A DNA stretch of 64,000 nt. Source: Cinnamomum chago (lineage: Eukaryota > Streptophyta > Magnoliopsida > Laurales > Lauraceae). The notes under the pieces were generated by a model. That model was not told the DNA's origin and searched no databases. It saw nothing but the letters and a program-made list of their open reading frames with translations. Positions 1-13,900 of this stretch are shown piece after piece. The stretch spans positions 72,359,501-72,423,500 of the forward strand of contig CP142452.1 in assembly GCA_038049695.1 (NCBI GenBank), read 5' to 3'. The position numbers and the translations under genes were made by a program. Every line of letters starts with the position of its first letter. Within the stretch, counting starts at the first letter, position 1.

Positions 1-393
1 AATATTCACACATTCAAATGGCAAGATAGTAACTTCACAACATCATTTCATCTGCAAAATAATTTTGCAGGCATTTGGCAATGACAATAGTTGAGAGCCA
101 AAAAAATCAGGTTTTAGTAGAGCTGTATGATCAAAATCCCAATTTCCATTCTAAGTTTACTCTACCTTTACCTTCCTGTTTTTTCTGCAAGTCCACATTG
201 AACCTTTCCCTGTTCACCTTTAGTAATATTTTATTGGAACCCATTTGAACATGATTGGTTTGAAATTCGAATTTGAACAACAGGCCACCATCTTCTCTTG
301 ACTCCAATCAGTGGCCACAGACAAACGGTCCTGATCGTTTCATCAGCATTACTTTTGGTATAATCTTTATCCACAATCATACAATATCCACAA
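1..393. other. upstream flank without a recognised gene
   Basis: AT-rich sequence upstream of the first gene. No reading frame of note and no recognisable repeat were seen. It presumably holds the distal promoter of the downstream membrane-protein gene, but no specific element can be named. Confidence 0.4.
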
Positions 394-403
394 TCATATA
401 AGA
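394..403 (+). promoter_or_regulatory. candidate TATA box of the TVP38-family gene
   Basis: A TCATATAAGA stretch lies about 270 bp upstream of the chosen ATG at 667. A start some 30 bp downstream would give a leader of about 240 nt that contains the GT/GA microsatellite. This is inferred from motif and spacing only. Confidence 0.3.
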
Positions 404-536
404 AAGAAATGAGGGGAAGAGATCGAGAGAGAGATATGGGATGTTGTCACAGCCACCCTGTTTTTAGGAGGAGCTAAATCTAGAAAGCAAAGGAGGGGAT
501 TGAGAGAATAAGATCATCTTCGAAGCGGGGGATTTC

Positions 537-620
<84 letters not shown>
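537..620. repeat. compound (GT)n(GA)n microsatellite in the 5' leader
   Basis: About nine GT units (537-554) run straight into 33 GA units (555-620), ending 46 bp before the start codon of the membrane-protein gene. The tract is pyrimidine-rich on the other strand and is expected to vary in length between individuals. Open frames across it encode only dipeptide runs and are not genes. Confidence 0.95.
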
Positions 621-625
<5 letters not shown>

Positions 626-666
626 CGGAGAGGAGATTTTGCAGGCGACCGCGTCGAAAGCTGTTC

Positions 667-3600
667 ATGGCTTTTTCGTGTCGCTCCGCCTTCAACATCC
701 TCCTCATCCTTCTCCTCCTCGCCGGCATAGTTGCAGCTTGTCTCACTCTCCCCATCGAAAAGGTACGATCTTTCCTTCTCCTGAAAAAAATATGCTATGG
801 GTCTTTTTATGGTTCTGGGTTACTTTGATTCTTGGGTTAGTGGAATGCCCTCTTTTTAACATTTTGGTTGTTGGTTGTTTGATTTTAAGGCATTTGGGTT
901 CATGGGCTGTTGAGAATACGAGTTTATTCTGGTGGGTCTGTTGAGTTTTGGTGTTTGGATACTTGGGTTTTTCGAATTATGCCATTTTCTTATGTGGGGT
1001 GTTGGATTGTTAGGGTTTGGGATTATGGGGTGGCTGAGAACTTGATTTTTCGTTGTTTTTTTTTGGTTGTTTTTATTCTTGGATCGATGGATTGAATGGT
1101 CTCTTCTCGACATTTTGTTTGGTTGTTTGATTTTGTAGCATTTGGATTCATGGGGTGTTGAGAGTTTGTGTTTATTTTAGTGGTGGGTATGTTGAATTTT
1201 GGGGTTTCAAAACTTGGGTTGTTGGAGGACTGGGATTATGGAATTTCTGGAATTTTGATTTGTCTTTGTGCTTGGTTGTTCTTCTTTCGTTGTTTTTCGG
1301 TTTTATGAACCTGTGAAGTTTTCTTACAACAGTCGTATTGCAATATATGATGCATAAAGAGGAGAGTTTTATTATAAGAAAAAGGAGATGGTTTTACATC
1401 TTCTTTGCCCATATCCTAAATTCCTGATTCCATGGAAACGCTTCTAAACAGATTCTGAAGGATTTTTTGGTTTGGATAGAACAGAATCTTGGACCTTGGG
1501 GCCCTCTCGTGTTGTAAGTGTACAATACAATACTTGTTAGCTGTTTGAATTCACTTCACCACTTTGTTGGAACTGCGTTTTAATTGTTCCATTGCATACT
1601 ATTGGTCATATACTTACTATTTACTTGCTGCCTCTTGTTCCCTGTTTATTTCCTTTTCGTCTAGAGATTATTATCCATATCTGCCCTCCATTTTGTCTAA
1701 ATACCAGACAAAGATATTGTATGGTTTTCTTATGAACATCACAGTATCAGTACTGAATATTTTAATATCTCAATGTTTAGCAAAAGGCATAAATGTTTAG
1801 CAAAAGGCAGAAACCTTGCAAATTTGGGCATACCGGCTTCTGCTCAAATGCAATCTTACGGTGCGCTCATTGAGTTTCCAAATGAAAAGGAAAATCCATT
1901 TTAAGACCCAGATTGCGTTCCCATTTAATATTGTGATACTAACTTGGAGCTTAGAGCTTAAAATTCCAAGTTTCAGCATTGCTATATTGGGTGGAAAATG
2001 AAAACTTTGCATGACTTTGCCTTTTGCACTAATACATCTGTAATAATTAATTATGAGATGGAAGTTTTGAGGACACTTCTTTGACATTACCATTGAAGAA
2101 ATCCCCCTTTCTCTTAAAGGGTGGTTTCTGAAACCAAGTACTCTTTAAATTCTGTTATTTGGCTCTCTTGCAGAACTCTCTACATGGAATCCTCATCCTT
2201 CGGAAATTCCTTTCACCTTTTCTTTTGGCTTGCCTTTTGAAAATGAAACCTTCTTGGAAGAAAAGGTAAATAAATACGAGTAAAGGAAGTAAAAATTCTC
2301 AATCTCCAGAACTGAATATTGAGGACTAAGGAGAGTTCTGAGAATCCAATTGTTCCCTAAAAGCAACATCCACTTTTGGTGGGACTCAGGAGCATAGCAT
2401 CTTGTGTGACTCGATTAACGATATTAGGAATGAATTTGCTCCCACCAATAATTTACTGCCACTTTCCTTGGACAAAGGGGTGTTCAAGGACTACGTTTGT
2501 AAGATAGCCCATTTATGGATTCTCATTCCCTATCATTCTGTATGTATTTCGTACATGGAAACATCACAGTTAGTACCCTCATCTACTCAATTTCTTCTTG
2601 CACTCAGGACTAGAGAGTCAGTAGATTATATGTGCATGATTTGAATAAGTTGTACCATTAAACAAACCTCCTGTTCTTTCCTCTTTTCTGGTAGGCAACA
2701 TGATTGGAAGTCTGGAACTCTCAACCTCATGGTTGCAACAATGGTCATCTTTCATCTGTTGTTCTTCAGGCTCCTGTCATATCATTTCATAGTTAGAAGT
2801 TAGAACGTTAAAATTCTAAGGAACATTGTTAAGCAATCCAGTCCGAGTCATCAAGATAAGGGTCGTTGACCCACTCAATGAAGAACAAATGATTCTTCAT
2901 TGAGTGGGTCAACGACCCTTATTTTGATGACTAGGATTGGACTGTCATTGAGTGGGTCAACAGCCCTTATATCCTGATGACTAGGATTGGATTGTGTAAC
3001 AAACATGAAATGGAATGTTGTTTCACTTGGAGATTCGAAGACTAAAATGCCATATAACAATGTTGAGAAGTTCTTTATTTAAATAATTAAAACTCTAAAA
3101 TAGCAAAGGAACAATTGGATTGTTGCAAACTGAGATGCCATTTTTATGAGATTTAAAATGAATGGTACTCATTATGTAACTAGACTATCTAAATATATGA
3201 GTGCCAGTGTATATTAATGAGAATGATATTAGTAATTACCTGCTTGTTCTTGTTGTGCTGGGAGTTACTCTCTCCAGTTAAAGCTCTCTCAATACCCTAT
3301 TCTTAATGGTGCAGTCCACCTATTAACCCTGCGGTGGGTTATAATCTATCTTGTACTGTGTCATTGAGGATCTTGGAATTACAAGTTCACAACCAATTTT
3401 CTAATCCAGTCCAATTATCTCAAATCACCCTAATTTTTCATCGACAGCCCTATATCCAATGTGTTATAAGTTCCAGTTCTTTTGTTCCAAAAGTCCTGGG
3501 TTTTTAGCAGTCAGTGACACATGTTGATTGTATCTTTATTTTATCTAAATTTGAGTCCGTTTCCAATGATTAATTGAAGCATTCTGCTAATATTCAGTTG

Positions 3601-6600
3601 GGGATGCTCATTCATGCGGACAAATGCTTTTGACGTATAAACACTGCACTGATACACCCTTGCTCTGATCTTTGTTGTAATATGTGCAGGGCTGTTTCAT
3701 ACATCCCTTTGACAGTCTTAGCAGTTCCAGCATCAGTACTTACTGTAAGTATAAAATTCCTTATATTAATTTAAGAAGACAGTCAAAAGTACTTTGTCCA
3801 AGAAGGGCAAGTACAGGATTAGTTTGTTTTGGCGAGGCTTAAGTTATTATAGTTAGGGGGGGTTGTCTATTTTCTTTCGACCTTGTTTGTATGGAGCGGT
3901 GATGCCCAAATACGATGAGGATTACACCATGTAAATGCTGAGACATGGATTTTGACATAAAGATACGTATCAAATACAATATGATGTTGACATGTTCCCT
4001 GTTTGAAGTATCCAGCATTGTAGGTGCGGTGCCCTTTTCTGTAGTATGGGTTCTTTGGTGATCTCATTTTTTAGGAAATGAGTTACTTTAAAAGCCCTTC
4101 TGCATTTTGTGAGGAAAGTGCCCCTTTTGCACACCCATCCAGCCACACACGTTAATATGCACACAAGCATACACATTAAAGTATGAAAACCCAAAGATAG
4201 AAAAAATGGCACGGCGTGGAACTGACGATATGCTGAGAAATGTTGCACCAGACTATGGAAAATAAGAGATGCATGGAGACCATTTTTATAGTGCTTCCAT
4301 GCGAACAACCCTGTCTGTAGCCCTTGCTACTATAAATGAATGAATGAAACCATAATGAGGGATCTTTAACGATCCAACCGTTGCAATAAAGTAATAAAAC
4401 GGTAATGAAATTCATTCCATTTTGAAACTGCAGATGTCCTTGCAGTAAAACCAGACCTTACCAATTGGTAAGTGCCATTTGTGTTACAATTTTTAATGTT
4501 TGCTCTTACTCCCTCACAACAGGAGAACTGATTCAGTGAACTAATAAGTAACTAGTTTATGCTTTTACCTTTAAATTAAAAAAATAGTGTTATCCTGTTT
4601 TCTTCTAATTTCACTGTGGGTGTTTAAAATCCAAATCTCGTAGAGTGAAAACTGTACAGGATAACCATGTTGCTATTGCCACAAGTTAACTGATAGGTTA
4701 TCCTTCCCGATCGCAGATAAATGAAGAGATTAAACCCATTTTGCTAATATTAAGGTTTTGTCTTTTATTAGGGTAAGTTGTTTTTTTATATAAACGTGTA
4801 TTATCTTTTCATGTTCCAGCTTGGAGGTGGTTACCTCTTTGGGTTGCCCATAGGCTTCATTGCTGATTCTATTGGTGCTACCATTGGTGCAGTGGCTGCA
4901 TTCTATCTTGGTAGAACAGTAAGTCCGTAGATACTGAATGTTTGTTATTTATCATTATTATTCACACCACCTGTGTAAAACTATGCTATGCATACAAGAT
5001 GTTTTGTTTCCCTCTTATATTTATTTATTTTTTTGCCTAGTTGTCAGTTCTGACTGTTTTGTTCTGTGTGAGTAGAGATACCCACATAAACTTTTCAGTC
5101 CAAATTCTCACTTGATTTTGGCTGAACTGGGATTTTCCGGAGCACACATGTTTGTGCTGGAATGGTCCTATTTTTTTTTTTGGTTCCCTATTTTCCCCTG
5201 TTTGGTGCCCCTGGAGATAACCTTGTTGTAAAGGTTTGGGAGGAGGAAAACTCTCCTTCCACTCTAATGCATTTACCTGAACTTGAAAAACCATTTTTGG
5301 TTAATATTTGTGGCTGTGATGACTTCTAACATCTTTTCAAAACTAAAACAACTAGTTGATTTCAATCCTTTTCATGCATCTGTAGAGAAAGATGAGAAAC
5401 CTAAGCTAATTTGGTTGAGATTTCAATGCATGTAGAAGTACAGAATTGCAGGGTAAGTTCTATAGAATCATTAATATCTTTTTTGATGTTAATTTTTTTT
5501 TTTAAATTTCTACTATTTATCTTTTTTCCTATTTAAAAATTTTAATTTTCTTTTGGGCCTGTTTCTTTCACAGTATTTCTGATGGGAATTTGTGATGTTG
5601 GGAATTTATAGAAATGATGTGATGGCTTGTCCCCTTGGCATTGAAATGACACGTTTCTTTACTATAATTTCAAATTCCAGCCACTTGAAAAAGTCTTTAA
5701 TAGCTTTTCGAATATTTAGAATTCCAACCTCCTTGGCATTGCAATTCCTCCACCCGAGAGGAGGGTTTAGGAATTCCAACCAAGGGACAGTTTTTGGGGA
5801 ATTTGCAAATTCTCCAGACATGAATTCTGTTAAAGAAACAGACCCTTTGTGTCTTTCCCAGTGGGTGAAATGGCTACCAAAATGTATGTCTAGTATCACT
5901 TGCAAAAGTGAGGATTGTTGGTTTTGTTACGAACATATGCACGATAAATGTGCTAATTGATGTCATTGCATTTTGCAGTTCTGTATATTCATATCCATAA
6001 ATTGGTTGGATGATTTTCATTTTTTGGCTGTGCATTCTCAATTTCCAATATGAACTTTTATACAATTTTTCCAACTATGTTTCATCCTGGTTACTATCTT
6101 AAATGAATTCTTTTTTGATCGGTTAAAATCTTAAATGATGGCAACCCATTTGCAGATACATGACATGCTTCTAGATCAATCCAAACCCATCATAAATGGG
6201 CTCCCCATTTTGGGTGTTTAGTTGTCTAGTTATGACACTCATTGGATGTACATGCTGTCGAATGTACAACTTATACCATGCTAGTAGTGCTTTTATGCTT
6301 CTGCAGTCACTGACTGGTATAGGCACATTCATGATCCAATTGCCATTTTGTGTTACAAGAAGCTGGGAGCTTTGTTCTTAACGAGAAATCAGTTTTTTTT
6401 GTTTAACCTTCGAGTTTCCATATGGCCTTAGTTAAGTAGTAATAACCGTTGCAGAAGCTTTTGTGACTTCATTATCTGGTACAGATTGGGAGGTCATACG
6501 TTATTTCTAAGTTGAAAGATTATCCGCAGTTTCAGGCAGTTGCTGTTGCAACTCAGAGATCTGGCTTCAAGGTTCGAGTTTCTTTTATGGACTTCCCAAC

Positions 6601-9600
6601 ACATTTCTTTTGAAGATGCCTTTATTTAATTCCTAGGTATATTGTGTTTTCCTTGCACTGCAGATTGTTCTGCTGCTTCGGCTTGTTCCCCTACTTCCTT
6701 TTAACATGTTAAATTACCTCCTGTCTGTGACTCCCGTTGGCATAGGAGAATATATTGTGGCCTCCTGGTTGGGAATGATGGTATGTTCTCCACTTATACA
6801 TTGTATGATTTTTAAGGTGGTCATTTGGGTAGTGATGGAACTTGTTCTAGTTACTCATGTAAATATTTGAGAAACTAGTTTACTCATGCGATTAATCCCC
6901 CTATTGGCCAATTAGACATTTATAACTATAATTTATTAATGGTTATTAAACATTTATACATGATTGTCATATTTCATGCTTTGTATTTGTTCATCTGTTT
7001 GTTTCCATTTCTAAAATAGGATTTTTTCCCAGTTCTACCAGAGTATTGGAGCAAAGAGCTACTAGAATTAGTATTGAACATTAAATCTTCTCTTTGCATT
7101 TAGAGTTTTGGTTCAGTAGCACAATTAGTGTATGTTTGAGCAGAGCATCCAGGAGAGAGCGATTTAGTTGCCCTGTCGATATTTTCCAGGGTTTTCATTT
7201 TCTTAGGGAAAGCATTTTCTACAATATTTGTAAAACTCAGATTTGGACAAAAGTTGGAGAACAAGTTTTTGCAGTTCTACACAAGGTTGAACCCCATTTC
7301 ACAGCATGAATCTTTTCTGCTTTGAAATGAAACTGTTGAAAATGGAGTCTTTGGCCTTCATTTTCGCAAGAATTGAAATCACAGTGGCAATAAAATGTAG
7401 AGGAAAACTTTCGTGTACAAGCACATAACCTTAGTGTCCTGTAGCCAACAGAGTATTTACTTATCTGGCGGTTTCACATCATCTGAAACTTCCAACAACT
7501 TAGTCTCAGCTTTTGTTGCTATTTTGACTGAAATTATAACATCAAATCAATTTCATTTGAAGGACAAACCATGGAAAACGTTGATTCATAAAAACTACTG
7601 ATTAAAGTACAGAAATTGACTCTCTCTCTCTCTCTCTTTATTTATTTTTGAATGGTGACTCTCTTTTTTTTTTTTTTTCCCAAATCAATTTCATTTAACT
7701 GGATAAACCATGGAAAACATTGATTCATAAAAACTACTGATTCAAGTACAGAAATTGACTTTCTTTTTTTCTTTTTCTCTTTTCGCCATACAAGTTCCAT
7801 AAATTATTTTAAAAAAGAGAAACAATTTGCCTTTTTGGAGTGCCTGGATATGGGACACCAATCATAAGTATGGGCATGTTAGTGCAGGAGAAACAATATT
7901 TAGCCAGGCAAAAGTTCAATCCTATTGATTTATTAACTTCTTATGGTTACATTAGTGAATGATACTTTACATCTGACAATACACATATGTCTAACACATG
8001 GAAAAAAGGACATTAATAAAAAAAAATCCCTCTCGTAATGGCCTCCTTGGGCTTTAGCTTAGATCTTAATCATTCACTCCAACTTGGAGGCTTGGCCTTT
8101 GGAAGACCAACTTGGAGACCTCGCCTTTTGAAGAGCTTTTGTGAGCATAGCTGCTTATTGATCCTTTCAATCTTGTAATAGTGTGGTTATCACTTTTAAG
8201 GTTCTCCTACATGAAATGACAATATACTTTCTACCAAAGGAAAAACATGATTATTGAAGTGAGATATAACTTAGTTATATTTGGCTGAAATGCTATTATA
8301 TATGGTTTATTTCTCAAATGCAAACGTTTAGATTAAGTTTGTGATATTGATGCTTCATGATCTATCCTTTCTTTATCACTAAAAAAAAGTGAAAGCTCTC
8401 GCAGTAACTTTTAACCAGTGAATTCTGACTCTACCCTAATGAATTATCTTCATCCGGAAAAAAAAAACTATGGTACAGTTGAATAGTTTTCTAGTAAAAA
8501 GCTTTATTTTCCTTTTCTTAAATATTCATGATTTCTATTTGCACATCTAAGAATTTTTAACGCCAATCCAGTAAACTGGACGACCTTATGACCAAAAAAT
8601 AGCTCCCTTTCTAAGATTTTCCTTGGCATTTTTTGTTAAAAAAAAAAAAGATTTGTAGTTGGCTACTCTCAAATCCTAAAGCATTTTTATAAATGTAAAT
8701 TTTCTTATTTCCTTATTGTTACACTGTGCCATGATATATCAATAATTACATGGTAGTTTCTTGAGCATTATGTTCTCAATGAAATGCTAATGTGAGCTTG
8801 CTACTTGCTTCTTCAGCCAATAACCCTTGCACTGGTATACATTGGAACTACTTTGAAGGATCTTTCTGATGTTACACATGGGTGGAGCGATAGGTCATCA
8901 GCTAGTTGGGTAAGCTGTGTTGCCTTTTGGTGTTTTCCAATAGTAATAGCAGGTCAATAACAATAACCATCACCACAACTACTACAATTTACAGTTAGTA
9001 ATAATTACAAAGCTGTTATTTGAGACTTCCTTTAATCATTATGAATAAGTTATACTAATATATATATATATATAAGTACTAAAATTATTAGAAATATCAG
9101 TTTTAATGTTTCTAAGCCTTGTGGGCTTCACATTTTTGACAGTTCATTATTCTCATTTTTTTTATACCTCTGTTGCACTACTGGTCAGGAGTGATACTTT
9201 TAACTTGAGGACCCAAGGATTGTGTGAAACTAAGGTGCCAACACCACTCAACCATAAGTGTCTTGGCCATTGTTCTCAGTTATTATGCTGCATAATGGTT
9301 GTCACTATTATAGACGATAGCATGGCTTGGTTGTTCTAAAGGTGAAAACAGTGTCTTTTGAGCTTATGACCAATTTCATGAATTCCCTTGACTTGTTCTT
9401 CAAATAGTTTACTTTTGATTTCGATGATTATAGGGGGAGTGAGACAGAGTCGATCCAACCCTAGGCAACTTGTTAAAAGGCTTCTTGCATTTGTTTCTAT
9501 CCTTTCCATATTTTCTAGATCTGTCTTGATCTTGGCAAAAATTAATTCACCTTCTGGAACTTATGGGATGTCTAGGTTGGGAGAAGGATGGGAACATGGA

Positions 9601-10765
9601 GGTAAGTCCTTCATTCAGTTCAACACATGGGACCCATTGTTTTGAGGACTGCATATGTTGATGCATCCCTGGTTGCCAGCCTGGGTACTCATACTGCTGC
9701 ATGAGGTGTGTTTTGTTGTTATGGTTTCTTTCAGAGCAGAAATGAACTTTCCATACAAAAGTTGATGGGAAGAGCAAACTGACAGAATGCATCCATGTGG
9801 CTATGTGTTCATCAGCTCATGCTTGCCAATTGCCATAGTACATAAGAATAGGATGTAGTTCCCCTCAAGGCTCAAACTATCCTCTTTCTCAGGACCATTG
9901 ATGCTGTTTTGTCCAATTATAAGTTACTAATTGTAGTCTCTGGGGGACGAGAGAAATCCATGTTTTATTTTATATTCTGACGTGCTTCTCTGCCCTTGAT
10001 GCAGGTTGTACTTATTTTGGGAGTTGTGGTATCTGGTGAGTTGTGCTTGGCTGACAGCTAGTAGCTTTTGTTGTGATTTTCCTTTCTCAAGTTAAACCAA
10101 TCTAATTCTTTCTGCTGTCGTATAAAAATGATAAGAGTATGCCTGACCTACAGTTCAAAAAATTTGGTTTTAGTTTAGTTGGGCTAAATTTGTGGAAGAT
10201 CAGGTTGTTTTGTGGTGGTGTTTTTTTTTGTTGGTTGGGTTGGGGCTTGGTTTTCTGTGTGAGTGAAGTGGAGTGGGTGGCCGAAGAAAGGAAGGTTCAC
10301 AACTTATAGTGCATCCTTTCACTGGATCATCGGCCAACTCTGCTATAAACACATATATGTTACTCTGAAAAATTGTCAACATTTTGTAAAAATAGTTTCC
10401 GTTTATCTCTTTGCTTTTTCTGAAGTGGAGGAAATGAAAAAAAAATCTGCCCCGATTTGGGTAAAATTTGGAATAAATGGTGTTCCTGAAATCCCCCAAA
10501 TTCAAGAAAACCCTGTGCCACTGAAGTAGAAAGGAGCAGATGCATCTTAAGAGTAGAAATACCGATGAAATGCTTCCTCTTATTTTTCTTGTGTGCAGTG
10601 ATTTTGATGATATGTGTTACCAAAGTGGCGAAGACAGCTTTGGATAAGGCATTAGCTGAAAACATGGAGGTTGAGGGCATCATAGGTTCACCACAACCAC
10701 CCATCCTATCCAACGCTCCTTTGGATCTTCACCAGCCTCTCATCCTCAAGATTGAGTCCTCTTGA
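667..10765 (+). CDS. SNARE-associated Golgi / TVP38-TMEM64 family membrane protein
   Basis: Nine coding exons splice with GT-AG borders and matching phases: 667-762, 1452-1513, 3690-3744, 4820-4918, 6485-6571, 6664-6780, 8817-8909, 10005-10035 and 10599-10765, giving 268 residues. Residues 9-26 form a hydrophobic first membrane segment right after the start. Residues about 55-175 match the VTT (SNARE-assoc) domain, with the Gly-rich LGGGYLFGLPIG block, a GAVAAFYLGR block and the RLVPLLPFNMLNYLLSV block followed by GEYIVASWLGMMP. Further hydrophobic segments lie in exons 7-9, then a short polar tail. The family comprises multi-pass proteins of the Golgi/ER membranes; animal and yeast relatives act in membrane traffic and lipid movement, but the plant members' role is not settled. 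The start is the only ATG giving an N-terminal membrane anchor in phase with exon 2. Length suits the family and no break was seen. Confidence 0.9.
2846..2993. repeat. 40 bp inverted repeat plus a direct copy in intron 2
   Basis: Arms 2846-2885 and 2893-2932 are reverse complements over 40 bp with one mismatch and a 7 bp loop, so a transcript would fold into a tight hairpin. A third, diverged copy of the second arm follows in direct order at about 2945-2993. It lies inside intron 2 (1514-3689) of the membrane-protein gene. It could be a foldback-transposon remnant; no terminal duplication was found. Confidence 0.85.
7541..7760. repeat. diverged duplication of about 80 bp in intron 6
   Basis: Two copies (about 7541-7622 and 7681-7760) share a block containing AAACCATGGAAAAC and ACAGAAATTGACT in the same order, separated by a CT-rich and T-rich stretch. 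A local duplication within intron 6 (6781-8816) of the membrane-protein gene, with no coding content. Confidence 0.8.
9057..9075. repeat. short TA microsatellite in intron 7
   Basis: A run of about nine TA units inside intron 7 (8910-10004) of the membrane-protein gene. Confidence 0.8.
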
Positions 10766-10990
10766 AGCAATCATGAGAATTGGATTTCTCCAACCCATGT
10801 AAATTCTCTTCTGGTCATCTTCTTCTTCAGTTCCCATATTTATGTTTTTAACACTAGGGGGGAACTGTTACATGCTTCTCAATTTTCCATTTTATGTAAT
10901 CAGGGCTGACTTGTGGTTTTCTTTTATATATATATATATATTTTATTTGGGCGGGGGGTTGCAATTTAAGAGACAAGGATGTATGTTGGA
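10766..10990 (+). other. probable 3' untranslated region of the TVP38-family gene
   Basis: T-rich sequence directly after the TGA at 10763-10765, with a TA run at about 10,925-10,942. No canonical AATAAA was seen close by, so the end is a guess. Confidence 0.35.
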
Positions 10991-13900
10991 GGTTTGACTT
11001 TTTTATTTATTGGTGAGTTTGGAGTCATTGCCTTATTTTGGGACTTGTTCTGCTCCTACTTGTGGATCACTATTCTGAAGTAAATTCTAAGGGTCAATTA
11101 GGATTTAGTTGGTTTTGCATTTTGCAACCCCTCAATCACATGCTTATTATAAACTGGAGCTCATTTCTTTAATCACTGTGTACATGTATTTGATGATGAT
11201 GATGATGCATTTGGGTAATCTGAGTTACCTGTATTCATGTAGCAATCAATTGTTTTGTTTGTGGTCTCATTCATTTTTGGAACCATACTGCCTTATATGG
11301 ATATAGATCACTGTGATTGTGGAAAACGGTCACAGTGGAAAACACCATTTTCCACAATCTCACTTTCTTTATGACTATCTGTTGGAGACCTTGCGAGGTT
11401 GGTGCACTGTCCTGTGGGACATCACCCAGAGTCCACAATACCGGTCCCTCAGGTGACAGCTCAAACTAGTGCAATGTCGAATGCCAAGACCTTAAAACCT
11501 TGAGTTGTGTTGTTCCTCTTCCATCATCAATTGGTTTTGGTCAGAATGGTAGCTCTAAGGGGTGTACAATCCTCCACTATCTTTACTGCTACATGATTAA
11601 CTATCAAAAGGGCATAGCAATTGGGAGTGGTTTATAATCCGATCAAATAAAGTTTGCTACGGTTGCTAAATCTCTTTTTCACATTACCAAGTTCACATTA
11701 AGGCTCTCCCAAAGCTAGCCATGCAACTCACTTCCTACCAAGGTAGACCATGGAAGTTCTAGTTACCCGGTTACCAAAGGATCATTTCTCCAAGCACACA
11801 TGAACATGGCTTAAGAAATCTAACCCAAAGACCTGTCTCTTGAAGAAAAAGAAAAACCCAAAACCATGTAAATTATATATATATTAAAGTAAAGGTGGAG
11901 GTGGGCTGTGAGGGGGCTCCACCTCATCACCCAATTATTCACCTTTCAGAAAATCACATAAGAGCTTTGAGTTTAATGTGGGCCAATCCAATTCTCTCCC
12001 TCTAATACTTCCCTAAAATCTCTTATTTTCCTAAAATCTCTCATTCTAATACTTTCTGAAATCTCGCATCCTATCACTCCATCTATATTTTCCTAAGTTT
12101 TTTCTTGATCATCTCTATATCTAAAATATCTATGATTTGGTAATCATCCTGTGGATAGGATTGAATAATGGCTGAAATTTCAAATGATGTCACTTTGATA
12201 GTAAAAACTGCCTTAAAAAAAAAAGCCAGTAAATGAGACCCACTTCTCAAATTAAAAGGGTCCCATCCAAACCCACTTCTCAAATGTCCCCGAAAAGCTG
12301 CCTCGGGAACACAGGATAGGCATTTTTTATTGAACAAAGTAGCACAAAAGAAAGGTCAGAAAGCAATGTTCTGGTATGTCTTTGACATAGTTGTCATTTA
12401 TCAATTCCGCTGCAATGGGAAATTTGTTTTACTGCTGGATTTAGGCCATTTCTGTGTTCCACTTCGTAAAGGCAGAACAAATCATTAAAAATACAAATTC
12501 TCAGTTTAGAGTAACCATTTCTATCATTTATCATTTCGCATTGCACATCACTGCGAACAATGTTCCATTTAGATTTGGGGCGTGGCAATGCACTGCACAC
12601 ATATATTTGCCTGTAAATATTTAGTAAATTTTTTATTTTTTAAAAAAAAACCAAAAAAATATAAATATCACATTTATTCAAATAGAAATAGAGGGTATCC
12701 TTATGTTATTATTTTGTGATATGGGTCAGGGATTGTAGATTGAATACTGATTTCATTTTTTTTAATAAAAAAAAAAAAACTACTATGTGGCTCTTTCAAA
12801 TATTTTAACCATTAGTCCCAAAATCTATCAAGAACTGTTAGATTGATCTCGAGAATTTTATGGCCGTTGATGGACGGACGTTTGTTATGCTGATGCAAGC
12901 TTTGAGACCATGATTTTGTGTAGTATTGGATTTCAAGCTGAGGAGCCCACCAAGCAATGTCTAGATACCCTCTTTTGTATTAAGATGTTGGGGGATGCGA
13001 AGCAACCCCCACGCCGCCCACACCAATACACGCAAATCTACACTAATTAATACAAAATTTAATAAATGTTTGCCACTATATATTCTAACAAATTTTGAAT
13101 TTATAAGTAGAAATTAAGGGTTAAAGAAGTCTAATTAAATCATCGCAACTAATTATTATGTACGAATCAAAACTCAATCAAAGGTAAGTACAATACAACT
13201 GAGATTGTACGTAAGATCTCATATAATGTTTGTGGGCTTTATTAGTTTTTTTTTTCATAATGTGAAAATCATATTATTATCCATTATATTGGTCATTTTC
13301 ATTCCTTTGAGTTTTTTTGGATTTTGTTATTCAAAGAGATTATCATCACATTTTATGAATTTCATTGGGGTTTTTTTATACATTATTTTTTACCCAAAGA
13401 GAGCAAGATCTTATTTTTATTAATTTGTTAGGGTTTTTTTTTCCCAAATCCACTAGCATATGATTTTTCTTTCTGTTTCTATGGATTTTCTTTTAAAAGA
13501 TAAAGATATTATATTTAATGGATTTTATAATCCATCATAATATAATTCCTTTCATCTATTCTTTATAATATATTATTTTAGATTTACTTTTTATTAATTA
13601 TATTTAAAAACTCTTAAATTTTTATATATCTTCAATTTTGGCCCAGGGCTTTGTTGCTAGTTCTTATTTGAAACTAATCCCATTCATTCCCTTTGACAAT
13701 TCACTGTCAACATCTTATAAAAAACCTAAACTGAGAACAAGTTAAAAATAATTTTATCAATGGCCCACTTGGACTAAACCCAAAGGGTAATCCCGCATCC
13801 AGTTGTAGATCAAGATATGATGAAACATGGTTTCTGAAATTGTCTCCTTGAATTAGGCAAGTTTGTCAAATGTGTCAAGGTTAACTCTGCAATAAGCCTA

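Noticed and set aside
537-944. Plus-strand open frames of 95-135 codons across the microsatellite
   Set aside because: They begin in the GT/GA tract and encode dipeptide runs; the real start codon (667) lies in one of these frames and splices out at 762.
1797-2093. Open frames on both strands in intron 2
   Set aside because: No domain, AT-rich and inside a well-supported intron.
8040-8200. Possible reversed copia fragment in intron 6
   Set aside because: Only short word-level resemblance; no motif could be aligned with confidence.
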